Assembly: GCF_000313135.1 (NCBI RefSeq)
Contig: NW_004457269.1
Location: 190,385 to 254,384 of the forward strand
Source: Acanthamoeba castellanii str. Neff
Lineage: Eukaryota > Discosea > Longamoebia > Acanthamoebidae
Reading direction: 5' to 3'
DNA length: 64,000 nt
In this document: positions 40,332-49,403 of the stretch, in pieces
Layout: each line of letters begins with the position of its first letter
How positions within the stretch are numbered: position 1 is the stretch's first letter
The notes under the pieces: model-generated
Told to the model about the DNA's origin: nothing
Databases searched by the model: none
What the model saw: only the letters and a program-made list of their open reading frames with translations
Program-made: the position numbers and the translations under genes

Positions 40332-42008
40332 TTACGCCTGGCACACAACGTCGTCGCCCAGCAGGCTAGGGTGGTGGTTGTCAAAGACGGCGACGTCGAA
40401 ACTGCGGCCCATCATGATGAACTCGACCTCCTCGGCGACCAGCGCCTGCTGGAGGATGAGGCGCATGAAGGCGCGGCGGTCCTTGAGGCTGAGCATGCCG
40501 TTGGGCACCACGGCCGTGCCGTCGCAGGCAAAGGACTTGACATAGATGTAGCCCTTGGGCGTCTTGCGGAACGACTGCAGCGGCTCCAGCATGCGGTAGA
40601 CCCGCGCCTCGTCGCCCTCTCCAAAGAGAGGCTTGTTGTCAACGTAGAACACGTTGGACAGCAGCGGGTCGCGCCCGTTGACGCCGGCGAAGTTAAAGTG
40701 CGAGTTCTGCTCGACGCTGGCCTTGCGCCGCAGCATCCACATGAGGCTGATGAGCGGACCCCCGAGCGGCACCGGCACGTCGACGCGCTGCTGGCCGCGC
40801 GGCAGCGTGACGATGTTGTGCTGCACGCGCGTGATGACCAGGATCTGGTTGCCGTTGGTGAAGGTGCGCGCGTCGTTCTCGTTGAGGTGCACGTAGGTGA
40901 CGCGCAGGTGGGCGGCGAGGTCCTTGGCCGTGAGGCGGTGGCCGTCGGCCTTGACCGGCACGATGTCGTGGCCCGATGTGACGATGCACCGGTTGAGCGC
41001 GGCGAACTTGACCTCAATCTTGACCACGCTGCTGGCGTTGTGCTTGTTCATCTGGCCGTAGGGGAACACGCACCCGGCGCACAGGGTGTAGAAGAAGGGC
41101 AGCGGCGTGTAGAGGCGCTGGCGGTCGGCCGAGTCGAGCACCAACTGCTTCCAGTTCTCGCGCTTGCCGATGTGCTCGTTGAGCTCCTTGCCGGCGTAGC
41201 CGGCCACCTCCTCCCAGCCGTAGAGCCACAGGTTGATAAGGCTGTTCCAGTTCTTGTCCTCGACGATCATGGTCGTCATCTCCGGCAGGTACTGGCCGAT
41301 GGCATTACACCAGCGCACCCAGCCGCGCACCCTCTTCTCCGGGGAGCGCGACGAGGACTTCTTGTCGACGGGCCGCGACTGCTCGAAGGAGCGGTCGAAC
41401 CCCAGGATGGACTGCTCGACGGGATCGAACGAGGTGGCGGCGTCGCCCACGCCCTTGTTGCTGCCGTAGGCCTCGGCGTTGTAGATCTTCTTGCCCGCCC
41501 TGGCCGTGGCGGCCTTGCCCGTGCGCTCGGCGGCGTAGCGGGCAAAGGCCTTCTCGTCGGCGCGCTTGAGGATCTCGCCCTCGACGGGGTACTCGGACGG
41601 GTAGTCGAGCGAGCAGTCGCCGGTGCCCGCGCCGGCCGCGCGCCGCGCCGCCTTGATGCCTGGAAGGTCGATCACCAGGTAGGTGTGGTAGATCATGTGG
41701 CCCAGGCGCTTGAGCGTGCACGTGGCGGTGCCGCCAAAGGCCACCTCGCCCTCGTTGAAGGCCTGGTTGTGCGATGACATCATGAAGTCGCCCACCTTGC
41801 AGAACCGCAGGCGAAAGAGGTTGGACTTGTAGCCCTCGCTGAGGATCTTGGCCACCTTGTCGCCGCCGCCCTGCGCCGCCGCCGCCGCACCCGGAACCGC
41901 CCCCGCCGAGGAGGACGACGACCGGAGCATGTCGACCAGGCTCACGGCGCTGTCGTTGATCACATTGTTGTAGTGGTGCGACGCGGAGGACAGGATGTGG
42001 TCCGTCAT
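40332..42008 (-). CDS. MCP: NCLDV major capsid protein (double jelly-roll), 558 aa
   Basis: ATG 42008 to stop 40332. The core matches the order of NCLDV major capsid proteins: SNLFRLRFCKVGDFMM and GTATCTLKRLGHMIYHTYLV near the start; LYTPLPFFYTLCAGCVFPYG at the end of jelly-roll 1; ISLMWMLRRKASVEQNSHFN (the 'W..R' linker), NGRDPLLSNVFYVDN, VYRMLEPLQSFRKTPKGYIY and SFACDGTAVVPNGMLSLKD in jelly-roll 2. This protein forms the trimeric capsomers of icosahedral giant viruses. The first 50 residues include an Ala/Ser/Gly-rich linker. About 100 extra residues sit in the first jelly-roll after the YLVIDLPGI strand. The frame is intact, CpG-rich and intronless. It is divergent from the classic mimivirus/phycodnavirus type; a relation to mollivirus- or pandoravirus-side lineages is only inference. 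Confidence 0.9.
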   Translation of the reverse strand: MTDHILSSASHHYNNVINDSAVSLVDMLRSSSSSAGAVPGAAAAAQGGGDKVAKILSEGYKSNLFRLRFCKVGDFMMSSHNQAFNEGEVAFGGTATCTLKRLGHMIYHTYLVIDLPGIKAARRAAGAGTGDCSLDYPSEYPVEGEILKRADEKAFARYAAERTGKAATARAGKKIYNAEAYGSNKGVGDAATSFDPVEQSILGFDRSFEQSRPVDKKSSSRSPEKRVRGWVRWCNAIGQYLPEMTTMIVEDKNWNSLINLWLYGWEEVAGYAGKELNEHIGKRENWKQLVLDSADRQRLYTPLPFFYTLCAGCVFPYGQMNKHNASSVVKIEVKFAALNRCIVTSGHDIVPVKADGHRLTAKDLAAHLRVTYVHLNENDARTFTNGNQILVITRVQHNIVTLPRGQQRVDVPVPLGGPLISLMWMLRRKASVEQNSHFNFAGVNGRDPLLSNVFYVDNKPLFGEGDEARVYRMLEPLQSFRKTPKGYIYVKSFACDGTAVVPNGMLSLKDRRAFMRLILQQALVAEEVEFIMMGRSFDVAVFDNHHPSLLGDDVVCQA

Positions 42009-42585
42009 CGTGTGCTTTGAAAGTAGATCACGGGCGTGTGTTTGACTACTACCTTGTTGTAGAACGAGGGGTCAACCCTCCGGTGAGTGGTGGGGGAGGT
42101 GGATGCGTGGGTGGTGAGGAGCAGAGGAGCAGAGGAGAACGCGAGGGCACGGTTGCGGAGGTGGGCAAGAGGGAGAAGGGGGAGGCGCAAGCGCCAAGTC
42201 GATGGGCGGGCAAGGAGACGGGTGGGGGAGGACGAGAGAAACCGAATACACTCAGGCGGCAAACAGCCCTTGCGCTTTGGTGTGTCTCTCGCTATGGCAT
42301 CTTTGGCCAGCACATGGTACCCCCGCCAACTGGTACACGCGCACGCGCGAGAGCATCGGGGGCGGAGGTGTGCTTGTGTCCATCGACACCGCCGTCCCCC
42401 GCCCGCACAGGCGACTCGTACGCTCCCACTCGCCTTCCTTCTCTCTGTTGGGTCGGATGTCGACATAGCCCGTCGCCGCCGAGGAGCTCGCCGTCGTGAC
42501 CGCGGTCGTGACGGCGGCATGGACTTTTTCATTCGCCGACTCACGGAAAGGACTGGAAGTAGGAAACACTTCCCCCTTTCGCGCT
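42009..42585. other. divergent promoter region between capsid gene and next gene
   Basis: No gene supported. Purine-rich on the plus strand (GGGAGAAGGGGGAGG). It must hold the capsid gene's promoter if that gene is expressed; no known late-promoter motif is recognised. Confidence 0.4.
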
Positions 42586-44052
42586 ATGGGCGCTAGAACA
42601 AGACATCCTCGCGAATTTGGTCCAACCATGGTTCTACTTCATGGCGGGACTTTGCCCGCCTCTCTCTCTCTCTCTTTTTCTGTGTTTCTCAGTTGGATCT
42701 GCTGGCACGCCATATCATCACTTCCCCTGCTGTCACCGCTGTGGGAACTACAGACGACGACGCCATCGCTCGACGCCATTGCCACTCTGAAGGGCTCACC
42801 GGACAACAACACCGCCACCGGCCACAAGCAAGAGCAACGACGAAAATTCTGGGACTGGACTGAGGGGTACTCACGCGCCACCAAGTTGACCGGCATTCTT
42901 CTACGCCGTGTCATCGCCAGGACCTCGGATGCCGACTTCGCCGACTACGTGGATTCCACACAGGCCCTTGACCTTCTGCTGCGTGTCCTTGAGAGGGCCT
43001 TGCGGGCTGCCAAAACCGTCGCCATCTTTGCACCTCGTCTGCCTCCCAGCCTGCTTCCACAATGGCACGCTCGCAGGCCCCGGTCTGACGCCAGCGACGA
43101 CACCCTCGACCAAGTGCGGCGCGAGCACGGCACCTGCTCCACGGTGGAGGCCCTCGCCATCGAGTGCGTGCGCGGACAAGGCCACCCCTTGGCCCTGGAG
43201 GCCATAGCCAGGCACATCCGCAACCTCCGGCACGAGGCCACGGCCTGTTTCAACGTCCGCGATCATTCGTGTGTCTTCATATCGCACCACTCCATGCTCG
43301 GCGCGCTCGACTGCGGAGCCGACACGCGCGCCTGCCTCCGGCCGGATCTTCACCAGTACCACGCCGACATTCACGGGCGCATCGCGTCCCTGGCGGATTG
43401 TGGGACGCACGCTACGACAAGCATGGGGCACGAGTATGTCCTCGCTGTGACCTGCGTCCAGCACATCGTCAGTGCACTGGAGCAGGACCAAGGCAGCACC
43501 TCGCCGCCGCCTGGCGTCGTTGATTGCCTTGCGGTCGTGGCAAGAAGGCCGCTTCGCCCTGGCGAGCTCATGTGCCCCACGAGTCTGGAGCAGCGCTTGA
43601 GGCCGCCCACCGGCTACGACTTGGTCGCGAGATCCGCCGCTCTCATCGAACGCCACCACACTCTGGGCGAACCCGGCTGGCGAAAGTCACTCTTCATCAT
43701 TTGCCTGACCATGCTCGGCGTGTTCGAAAGCATGCAGCGACTGTCTGATGCCGAAGCGTGGGCCGCGGATGACGACGACGATGACCAGGACCCCTTCACC
43801 CTTCGAGACCGGTTAAAGGACGAGGGCTCACAGGCGTTCGCGGCCGTGGCTCGCTTGTTGGGTTTGTCGTGGTGCGACAGCAACGAGGACGGCGAGGATG
43901 GCGCCACCAACAACGACAAGATGTCCTGGCCTCGGGCGTGCATCAACAAGTTCCTGGCTAGTGGTGACCCCACGGCATCCGTGTTACAGTGTCGTTTGTC
44001 GGCGACAAAGTGGTTTCAATTTCGCTCGGAGACGCTCGCCACTCTCCCTTGA
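42586..44052 (+). CDS. large hypothetical protein, about 488 aa
   Basis: ATG 42586, with ATG 42628 as an alternative. A hydrophobic stretch (SLSLSFSVFLSWICWHAISS) near the N-terminus could be a signal or anchor. The body is helical: RKFWDWTEGYSRATKLTGIL, ALEAIARHIRNLRHEATACF, GHEYVLAVTCVQHIVSALEQ. An acidic run (AADDDDDDQD) lies near residue 400. Intact and intronless. No family recognised. Size and helical build recall the broken gene at 49404-50949, but I see no direct alignment. Confidence 0.6.
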   Translation: MGARTRHPREFGPTMVLLHGGTLPASLSLSFSVFLSWICWHAISSLPLLSPLWELQTTTPSLDAIATLKGSPDNNTATGHKQEQRRKFWDWTEGYSRATKLTGILLRRVIARTSDADFADYVDSTQALDLLLRVLERALRAAKTVAIFAPRLPPSLLPQWHARRPRSDASDDTLDQVRREHGTCSTVEALAIECVRGQGHPLALEAIARHIRNLRHEATACFNVRDHSCVFISHHSMLGALDCGADTRACLRPDLHQYHADIHGRIASLADCGTHATTSMGHEYVLAVTCVQHIVSALEQDQGSTSPPPGVVDCLAVVARRPLRPGELMCPTSLEQRLRPPTGYDLVARSAALIERHHTLGEPGWRKSLFIICLTMLGVFESMQRLSDAEAWAADDDDDDQDPFTLRDRLKDEGSQAFAAVARLLGLSWCDSNEDGEDGATNNDKMSWPRACINKFLASGDPTASVLQCRLSATKWFQFRSETLATLP

Positions 44053-44469
44053 TGTCAATGTTGGCGACGCACACTGTTACACGAGGAACTGGGGCAAGCG
44101 AGATCGTCTTCTCAATGTAGAACAGAACAGTCTTCACAACTCAATAGAAAAGTTTGGCAACATGTTGGGTGGGGGACAGGTGGTGGCGGTGGTAGGGGCG
44201 AGGGCAAACGAATGCTGGCCGCTGCGGCGACGCTTCTTGGAGGGAGCGACATTTGACTACTTGAGGGACGAGAATCCGGATGGACAGATTGCCACGTCAG
44301 GATGCGGTTGCCCACTGCACGCGAGAAGATGGCGGCCAACGGGTAGGATTCCATTGTGCAAGTCAACCAATACTTCGACGAGGGGCGGAGGGTGGGCCTA
44401 CAATGATGAACCAGGAGGTTGTGGCGCCGACCGCTGGGAGGCAAGCGAGAGAGAACCACTTTGGGAGAG

Positions 44470-44774
44470 TTTCGGGGTCGAAAGGGCCTATCGCTTCTTC
44501 GGGTTTCGCGACAAGCACTCCAACAGCGTCAGACCCACCTTCGACGGCGCATACAACACTCTACCTATGAGACTTAGCGGCCGAGGTGGCGGGCGCCGAA
44601 ATCATCGTCGCCAGGATCGCGCTCTACTATGTCAAAGGCAACTACCACCACAGCAGAGCATGTTCGATCGTGGACGCCTATGTGGCCGAGTACCACGACA
44701 CCCTCTCTCGCGAAGACATGGGGACATTGCTGGAAGCCTCGCGTTCCACCACCATGGCTAGCACAACAGGGTGA
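44470..44774 (+). pseudogene. fragment of an unknown gene
   Basis: Protein-like sequence in one frame (SFGVERAYRFFGFRDKHSNS; RPTFDGAYNTLP) then, after a slip near 44575, AGAEIIVARIALYYVKGNYH and AYVAEYHDTLSREDMGTLLE to 44774. Both ends are undefined. Unknown function. Confidence 0.35.
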
Positions 44775-45640
44775 GCGGGACTCCACGACATCCTCTGTTG
44801 GGCTGCACAAGACAGGAGAACCACAGGAAGGAGTTTGACGCCTAAGTCCCAACTGCGGCCCGCCGCGGCCGCTAAGTCCTACACGGTGGCCAACTATGGC
44901 GAGATGGAGGCCTCAAGTTCTGTAGGAGTTGCGCCGGTTGAACGGCAAAGACCACACCACCGAAGCCAAGTTGACTTCAGCCAGTACCATTCACGACCTC
45001 GTCGTCCTGGCGGTCAGTTCCCTCGAGCCGCTGCACCACGTGCCATGTGAATCCAACCCGACCGCAACGCCCGGCGCCTCTATCGACGGTCGGACCGTCT
45101 TCGTCGCTTGGAGGTTTCGACGCGGCCTGTGCTAGTAATATCTACAGCAACGACGACGAAGACGATCTCGCGGATGGCAATGCAACCATCTTCGCTGACG
45201 GTTTCTCTTCTGCCCAAGGAACTGCCGACCGCCGCACCATTATATGCCAACTGTGTCGGCATCGTGCAAACTCGCCATCTCCCCGTGACCCTGCGTCCGT
45301 TGCTCCTCATGCTACAATGAAGTTGCATCCGTCCTCCCGTTATGCTGAATCCCGCTGGCAAACAGATGGCCTGGGCGGTTGGGAAGGGGAGAGGGAGAAC
45401 AGGGATGCACAGTAGAGAGGGCAAAGTGGTGGGTTCGGGTTTAGGTGTAGGGTTGGGTTTAGGCCCGACAGGCTGCCACGTTTCTTTGTGCCTCTCTTGC
45501 CTCACTTCCGGCAACACCGAGAAGTAGGACACCTTCGTGGTCTGACATTGGGCGGCGTTGGCTTCGGTTGGCCATGTGCTTGCGGAAGGTGTTGTACAAC
45601 CCCAGAAGGAGCCCAGTTGGTACTGGTTGTGATAACGGCA
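44775..45640. other. scrambled coding remnants
   Basis: Short protein-like pieces in changing frames (for example HTTEAKLTSASTIHDLVVLA near 44960), no intact gene. A TTAGG-like run lies near 45440 (GGTTTAGGTGTAGGGTTGGG). Confidence 0.35.
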
Positions 45641-46412
45641 CGTCGCGCTTCCCCAAAGGTGCTGGTGCTGTCCGCCGACCTTTGGTCACCAAGCCCAGGG
45701 AGGTAGTTTTGGTCCAACTTCGTCTACCGCACTCGCGCGCGCACACGCATGACGACTGAAAGCGAGGAGGTGTGGAAGTTTACGGCCTTGGGTTCTTGGG
45801 TCCAGACGGACAAGGCAGCGGTCGCGACGACCCTCCCCTCGTGGCCCTCCAAGAAGGGCATACTTTCGCAAGCCTATATGATCTCGTCGGCATGACGTGG
45901 CGCGCTGGTATGTCCTGCCCCTGATGACGAGGATGCCGACGGTGTGCCACGAACTGCGGCAGCACCTGTGTGCTTCCATCCCTCCCCTCGGGAGAGACCA
46001 AGACAACTACCGCCTGTGCCACCGGTTCACGAGGACGGTGTGCTATTGCGAGCCTCGGCGGGTGTCTGACCAAGGCTGGAGAGACCCGCGCGCCAAGGGA
46101 GGAACACTCGAGTAAGGAAAGGAAGAAGAGGAGGCGCCAGTTGGCGGAGTGGAAGCATTCGGACTGACTGGCGCTCATGTCTGCCGTACCGGCCAGACCC
46201 TACAAGGACGACTTCATCGGTGCGACCCACGAATGGTCAGACAGATACGCCCGCCCGATGGCCGGAGCTGACCAACACGCCGGACATGGCCCACACCAAG
46301 CGACTGGCCTTCGCATCCTGGGTGATGGCGACCTACTTGCCCATCTGCGACGACATCATGGAAGCCAACAACGCCCCTGCCTGGGCCTTTGCGTGACGGC
46401 GACCCTTCGGGC
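45640..46412 (+). pseudogene. decayed copy of the 49404-50949 gene (block A)
   Basis: Piecewise matches to the right-hand copy: DVARWYVLPLMTRMPT (right copy DVARWYLFPLITTMPT), RPYKDDFIGATHEWSDRYAR (RPYKDDFLGAAHEWIDRYMR) and, after a slip, KRLAFASWVMATYLPICDD (KRLAFGEWVLSTYLPACDQ). The frame changes at least three times and the 3' part is lost after about 46410. It is the first element of the left-hand duplicated block. Confidence 0.75.
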
Positions 46413-46573
46413 CTCCAATGCCTACGGGGCGGCCTCAGCGACCACCGAGAGCGCGGAGGTCGCGGGTGGCCTTGGTGTTGGCAAAGACCATCTTGCACAG
46501 TCGGCGTCCAAGGGCAGTGGACCTGGCTGCTGTGACATAAAGACCATATCGATCAAGTTTCTGCTGTTTATTG

Positions 46574-46894
46574 TTAGGCTTCCGGGGTGACGGTCCAGTT
46601 AATGCCTTCTTCGACCTCTACGTGGTAGTTTTTACCTCGCAAATGACCCAGGGCACGCTGACGGACTGTCTCCTGGTAGGGGTCGCACGCACTAACCAAT
46701 TCAGCATAGCTCTCCAAGACCTTCTCGAATTGCATGCCAGAAGTAGACTGCGGTACTTGGCGGGGGGTTCGTGGGGTAGGTTGCTGCAACTCGAGCACGT
46801 TGAACTTGGTTGGCTGGCGCTGTTTATCATTCTGATTCATTAGTTCTTCTATCTTGTCGATCAACCTATCGACAGCCTCCACAGTGGCTGCCTC
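46574..46894 (-). CDS. small hypothetical protein, probable second exon
   Basis: Minus frame EAVDRLIDKIEELMNQNDKQ, RQVPQSTSGMQFEKVLESYA, VRQRALGHLRGKNYHVEVEE, stop at 46574. There is no ATG at the start of similarity; the open frame begins right after TTTGGACAG, a good 3' splice site ending at 46895, so an upstream exon is likely. Its lower GC and the intron signal suggest a host gene lying inside the left-hand duplicated block. Function unknown. Confidence 0.5.
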   Translation of the reverse strand, partial: EAATVEAVDRLIDKIEELMNQNDKQRQPTKFNVLELQQPTPRTPRQVPQSTSGMQFEKVLESYAELVSACDPYQETVRQRALGHLRGKNYHVEVEEGINWTVTPEA

Positions 46895-47211
46895 CTGTCC
46901 AAATCAAAACATCAGACCGCAGCAAAAACAATAACGATAGAGGAGGCATGAATGACCTGGCGCTGCTGTTACCGACCACCATGTCCCTCACTGACGGGAA
47001 GGAGAGACAGGTGTCAAAAACCCCATAGAATCCTATTCGTTGCTATTTACTATTATTACTGGTGACTCCAAGCACATGGTCGCGACTCCTTCAGGCCAGT
47101 TGCCAAGGGCTTTTGTTATTAATAACCACCGCAGAAATGCTGCCAAGTTGGCGCTATGAATATTCAGCCGCGGTACCTCAACTGCTCTAGTCAATATGCT
47201 CACGCAACCCG

Positions 47212-47745
47212 ATGGATGTCAGCCTGGCGGCCATCCGTCTGCTTCGTCCTGCGCGGGCACGGGCACGCACCGTTGATAAAGGCCGTAGAGTAGAGGAGGT
47301 TACGTTGCTGGCTCGTGACGGCGGCCGGGTCCTGCATGGCGGTCGATCATGCCCGGAACACGTCGACCAGGATGGACGTCCTCAGGGGACCGGAGTAGGG
47401 CTCCACGTCGTACTTGGCGAGGACGGCACCCGCGATGGCGACCTCGGCTCCGGCGGCACAGAGGAAGGCGGGGTTGGCCGTCGCCATGGCGTCTGCATCC
47501 TCTATCCCGAGTACGGAGGGCATGGACGTCTCCCCCGTCAGGGGCTTGTTCTTGGCACATTCTTGCCGCCAGGTGCGGGCGGCGTCCAACACGGCTGACC
47601 TCAGCCACGCCTCCGGCATGTAGAGGCTGTCGGTCACCAGCGCAACATCCGACGGCACATCGCTCCAGTCCATCGACAGCATCATCTCTGCGATGGTCTG
47701 GACACCAGGGCCAGGGTCAGAGCCATTGGGGGCGACCTTGTCCCC
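47212..47745 (-). pseudogene. decayed copy of the 51698-52801 gene (block A)
   Basis: Matches the intact paralogue through PGVQTIAEMMLSMDWSDVPS, SLYMPEAW, LDAARTWRQECAKNKPLT and PAFLCAAGAEVAIAGAVL. About 54 codons in the middle are deleted. At 47347-47349 a TGA stands exactly where the paralogue has TGG (VFRA-stop-STAMQD against VFQAWSVAMQD), and the frame then continues to about 47212 with a further slip. The paralogue comparison proves the stop is derived. Confidence 0.85.
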
Positions 47746-47840
47746 CTTCTTCCATGTACCAGTGTGAACGCCTCGACGGTTGCCAGACTAGTGAACAGCG
47801 TCACAGCCGACTGATTTCGACGGAAATAACCAACCTCAAC

Positions 47841-47996
47841 GGCGCCTTTGGCACTCCTGACCAGAAGGAGGACACCCCACGCAAAACCTTCCTCAGTAAC
47901 TACCGCGAGGTGCGCCACATCAGCGAGTTCAAGGAGACCTTTGACGCCGGCAAGTTCAGGCTGCCCGTGAGCATGCTGCACAACCACGCCCGCTAA
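47841..47996 (+). pseudogene. 3' fragment of the secreted-protein gene at 55318 (block A)
   Basis: Encodes GAFGTPDQKEDTPRKTFLSN then YREVRHISEFKETFDAGKFR, nearly identical to the C-terminus of the intact protein at 55318-56175. The 5' four fifths are gone and the last 14 residues differ. Third element of the left-hand block. Confidence 0.85.
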
Positions 47997-48120
47997 CTCT
48001 TTGTCAAAGGTCGTTGCTTAGGCCCAAGCATGTCTCTCTCGCCTTTTTACAATCACAAACTGCTTCCCCCCTCCGCCGCGCTCAACCTTAGTTCTCCTCG
48101 CGCGCCGCTGGATCTTAACT

Positions 48121-48131
48121 CTAACCCTAAC
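48121..48131. repeat. interstitial telomere-like motif
   Basis: CTAACCCTAAC directly at the 3' end of the F-box remnant. Confidence 0.7.
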
Positions 48132-48693
48132 TATGAGAAGTGTATAGTGCCAAGAGGAGGAGAGCCTTTCGGCTGTCGGCTAAGTGAGAAGATTCCAAGG
48201 CCATGACCTCGTTTAGCCACATGAGATCGACGCGCACACGGCCCTAGCGATGCACCCGTGCCTACGGCGAACGACTCGAGGTCCACCAGGAGAAGGATGG
48301 AGTCCTGTCTGTTCCCCAGCAGAGATTTGATGGTGTTGCTATTGAAGGTGGCAAGGAGTTGGCCCATGAAGATGTCGTCGCCGCCGTCGTAGGTCGGTAC
48401 ACCGTTGGTTGCGAGGTGGCTCCTCCGGCCAGAGGTCGGCCGTCTCCATGACTACGGTCCAAAACCGGTTGCGAGGCGCGGCCAGTGTTGTGGCGTAGCC
48501 CAACGCTAGTTGCAGACGATGATCGTCCTCCTTCGCGTGGCTGAGGAGGAGGAGTTAGCATCTTGCCCCCGTGCTCCGATGGCGCCGTCGAACGGTGGAG
48601 CCTACGCAGCGGTCTGCTAGTTGAGGCGAGGTCTCGCGGCGAGAGGAAGGAAAGCATACAGAGACCGGCAGTGGGCGCGACGGTGTTCAGCAC
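48131..48693 (-). pseudogene. F-box-type protein remnant (family of 56356), copy 1
   Basis: The N-terminal frame has an F-box-like LCMLSFLSPRDLASTSRPLR. After a slip, GQLLATFNSNTIKSLLGNRQ and ILLLVDLESFAVG follow. After another slip comes NEVMALESSHLADSRKALLL, related to the C-termini at 49020 and 56356. At least two frame breaks. Fourth element of the left-hand block. Confidence 0.55.
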
Positions 48694-49019
48694 CAGAGGC
48701 CGGATCTCCTCCCGGAGACAGGCGCGCTTGCCTTGGCCGCACGCCTCCTCCTTTTCTCGTATGACTGGCGCTTCTCTTCACGGTAGGCCACGGCGGTGGT
48801 GGACAACCTTAGCAGAGTGGATTCAACTCAACACTACACCTTGTCTGCTCCTCCCTCCCACATTCAAGGCGGAGGCGGAGGACGGAAACGGTACCACGCC
48901 CTCGCCAGGAGCACGAGCCTCTCTTGCACACGAAATACCTGAGCCTCCTCGATCTCCTTGGACGACATATAGACACCCTGCTGTCTCCCTCCTTCTGCTT
49001 CATTTCATTCCCAAATCTA

Positions 49020-49300
49020 TTGCGCCAAGAGGAGACGCCCCTTCTGGCCGGCGGCAAAGTGGGAAGGGAAGAAGGTCATGACTTCAGCGAACCACGTCTT
49101 CTCCTCGCCATCCTCGAGTCTTTTGCAGTAGGCAAGGCACAGTTGGATCGCAAGGGACAAATGGGCGGCAGTCTCGTCCGGCCTCTGGGGACGTCGAGGC
49201 GAGGGAGGCGAGGTCGCGCGGCGGAAGGAAGGACAGAATGCAGAGTTGAGCGAGAGGGAAAGACAACGGGAGAACGTTCCTATGGCCACTTGCCCCCAGC
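49020..49300 (-). pseudogene. F-box-type protein remnant, copy 2, internally deleted
   Basis: An F-box-like start (LCILSFLPPRDLASLASTSP) is joined after a slip almost directly to a C-terminal tail (KTWFAEVMTFFPSHFAAGQK then GRLLLAQ). The tail matches WLQDVLLTFPSHLASIRRTR in the gene at 56356. The middle of the gene is missing. Confidence 0.6.
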
Positions 49301-49403
49301 ACTAATATACGGAGTTAGTCACACTCGCAGCACTCTGGATTCTCCTTTCTTGACATTCGCCCAGACGTGAGCCCTTGGGTGTGACGGCAGGTTCAACCCA
49401 ACC

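Noticed and set aside
40371..41777. Long 468-codon open frame on the plus strand opposite the capsid gene
   Set aside because: It is the GC-rich shadow of the capsid frame: Val/Leu/Ala/Gly/Arg-rich with no domain.
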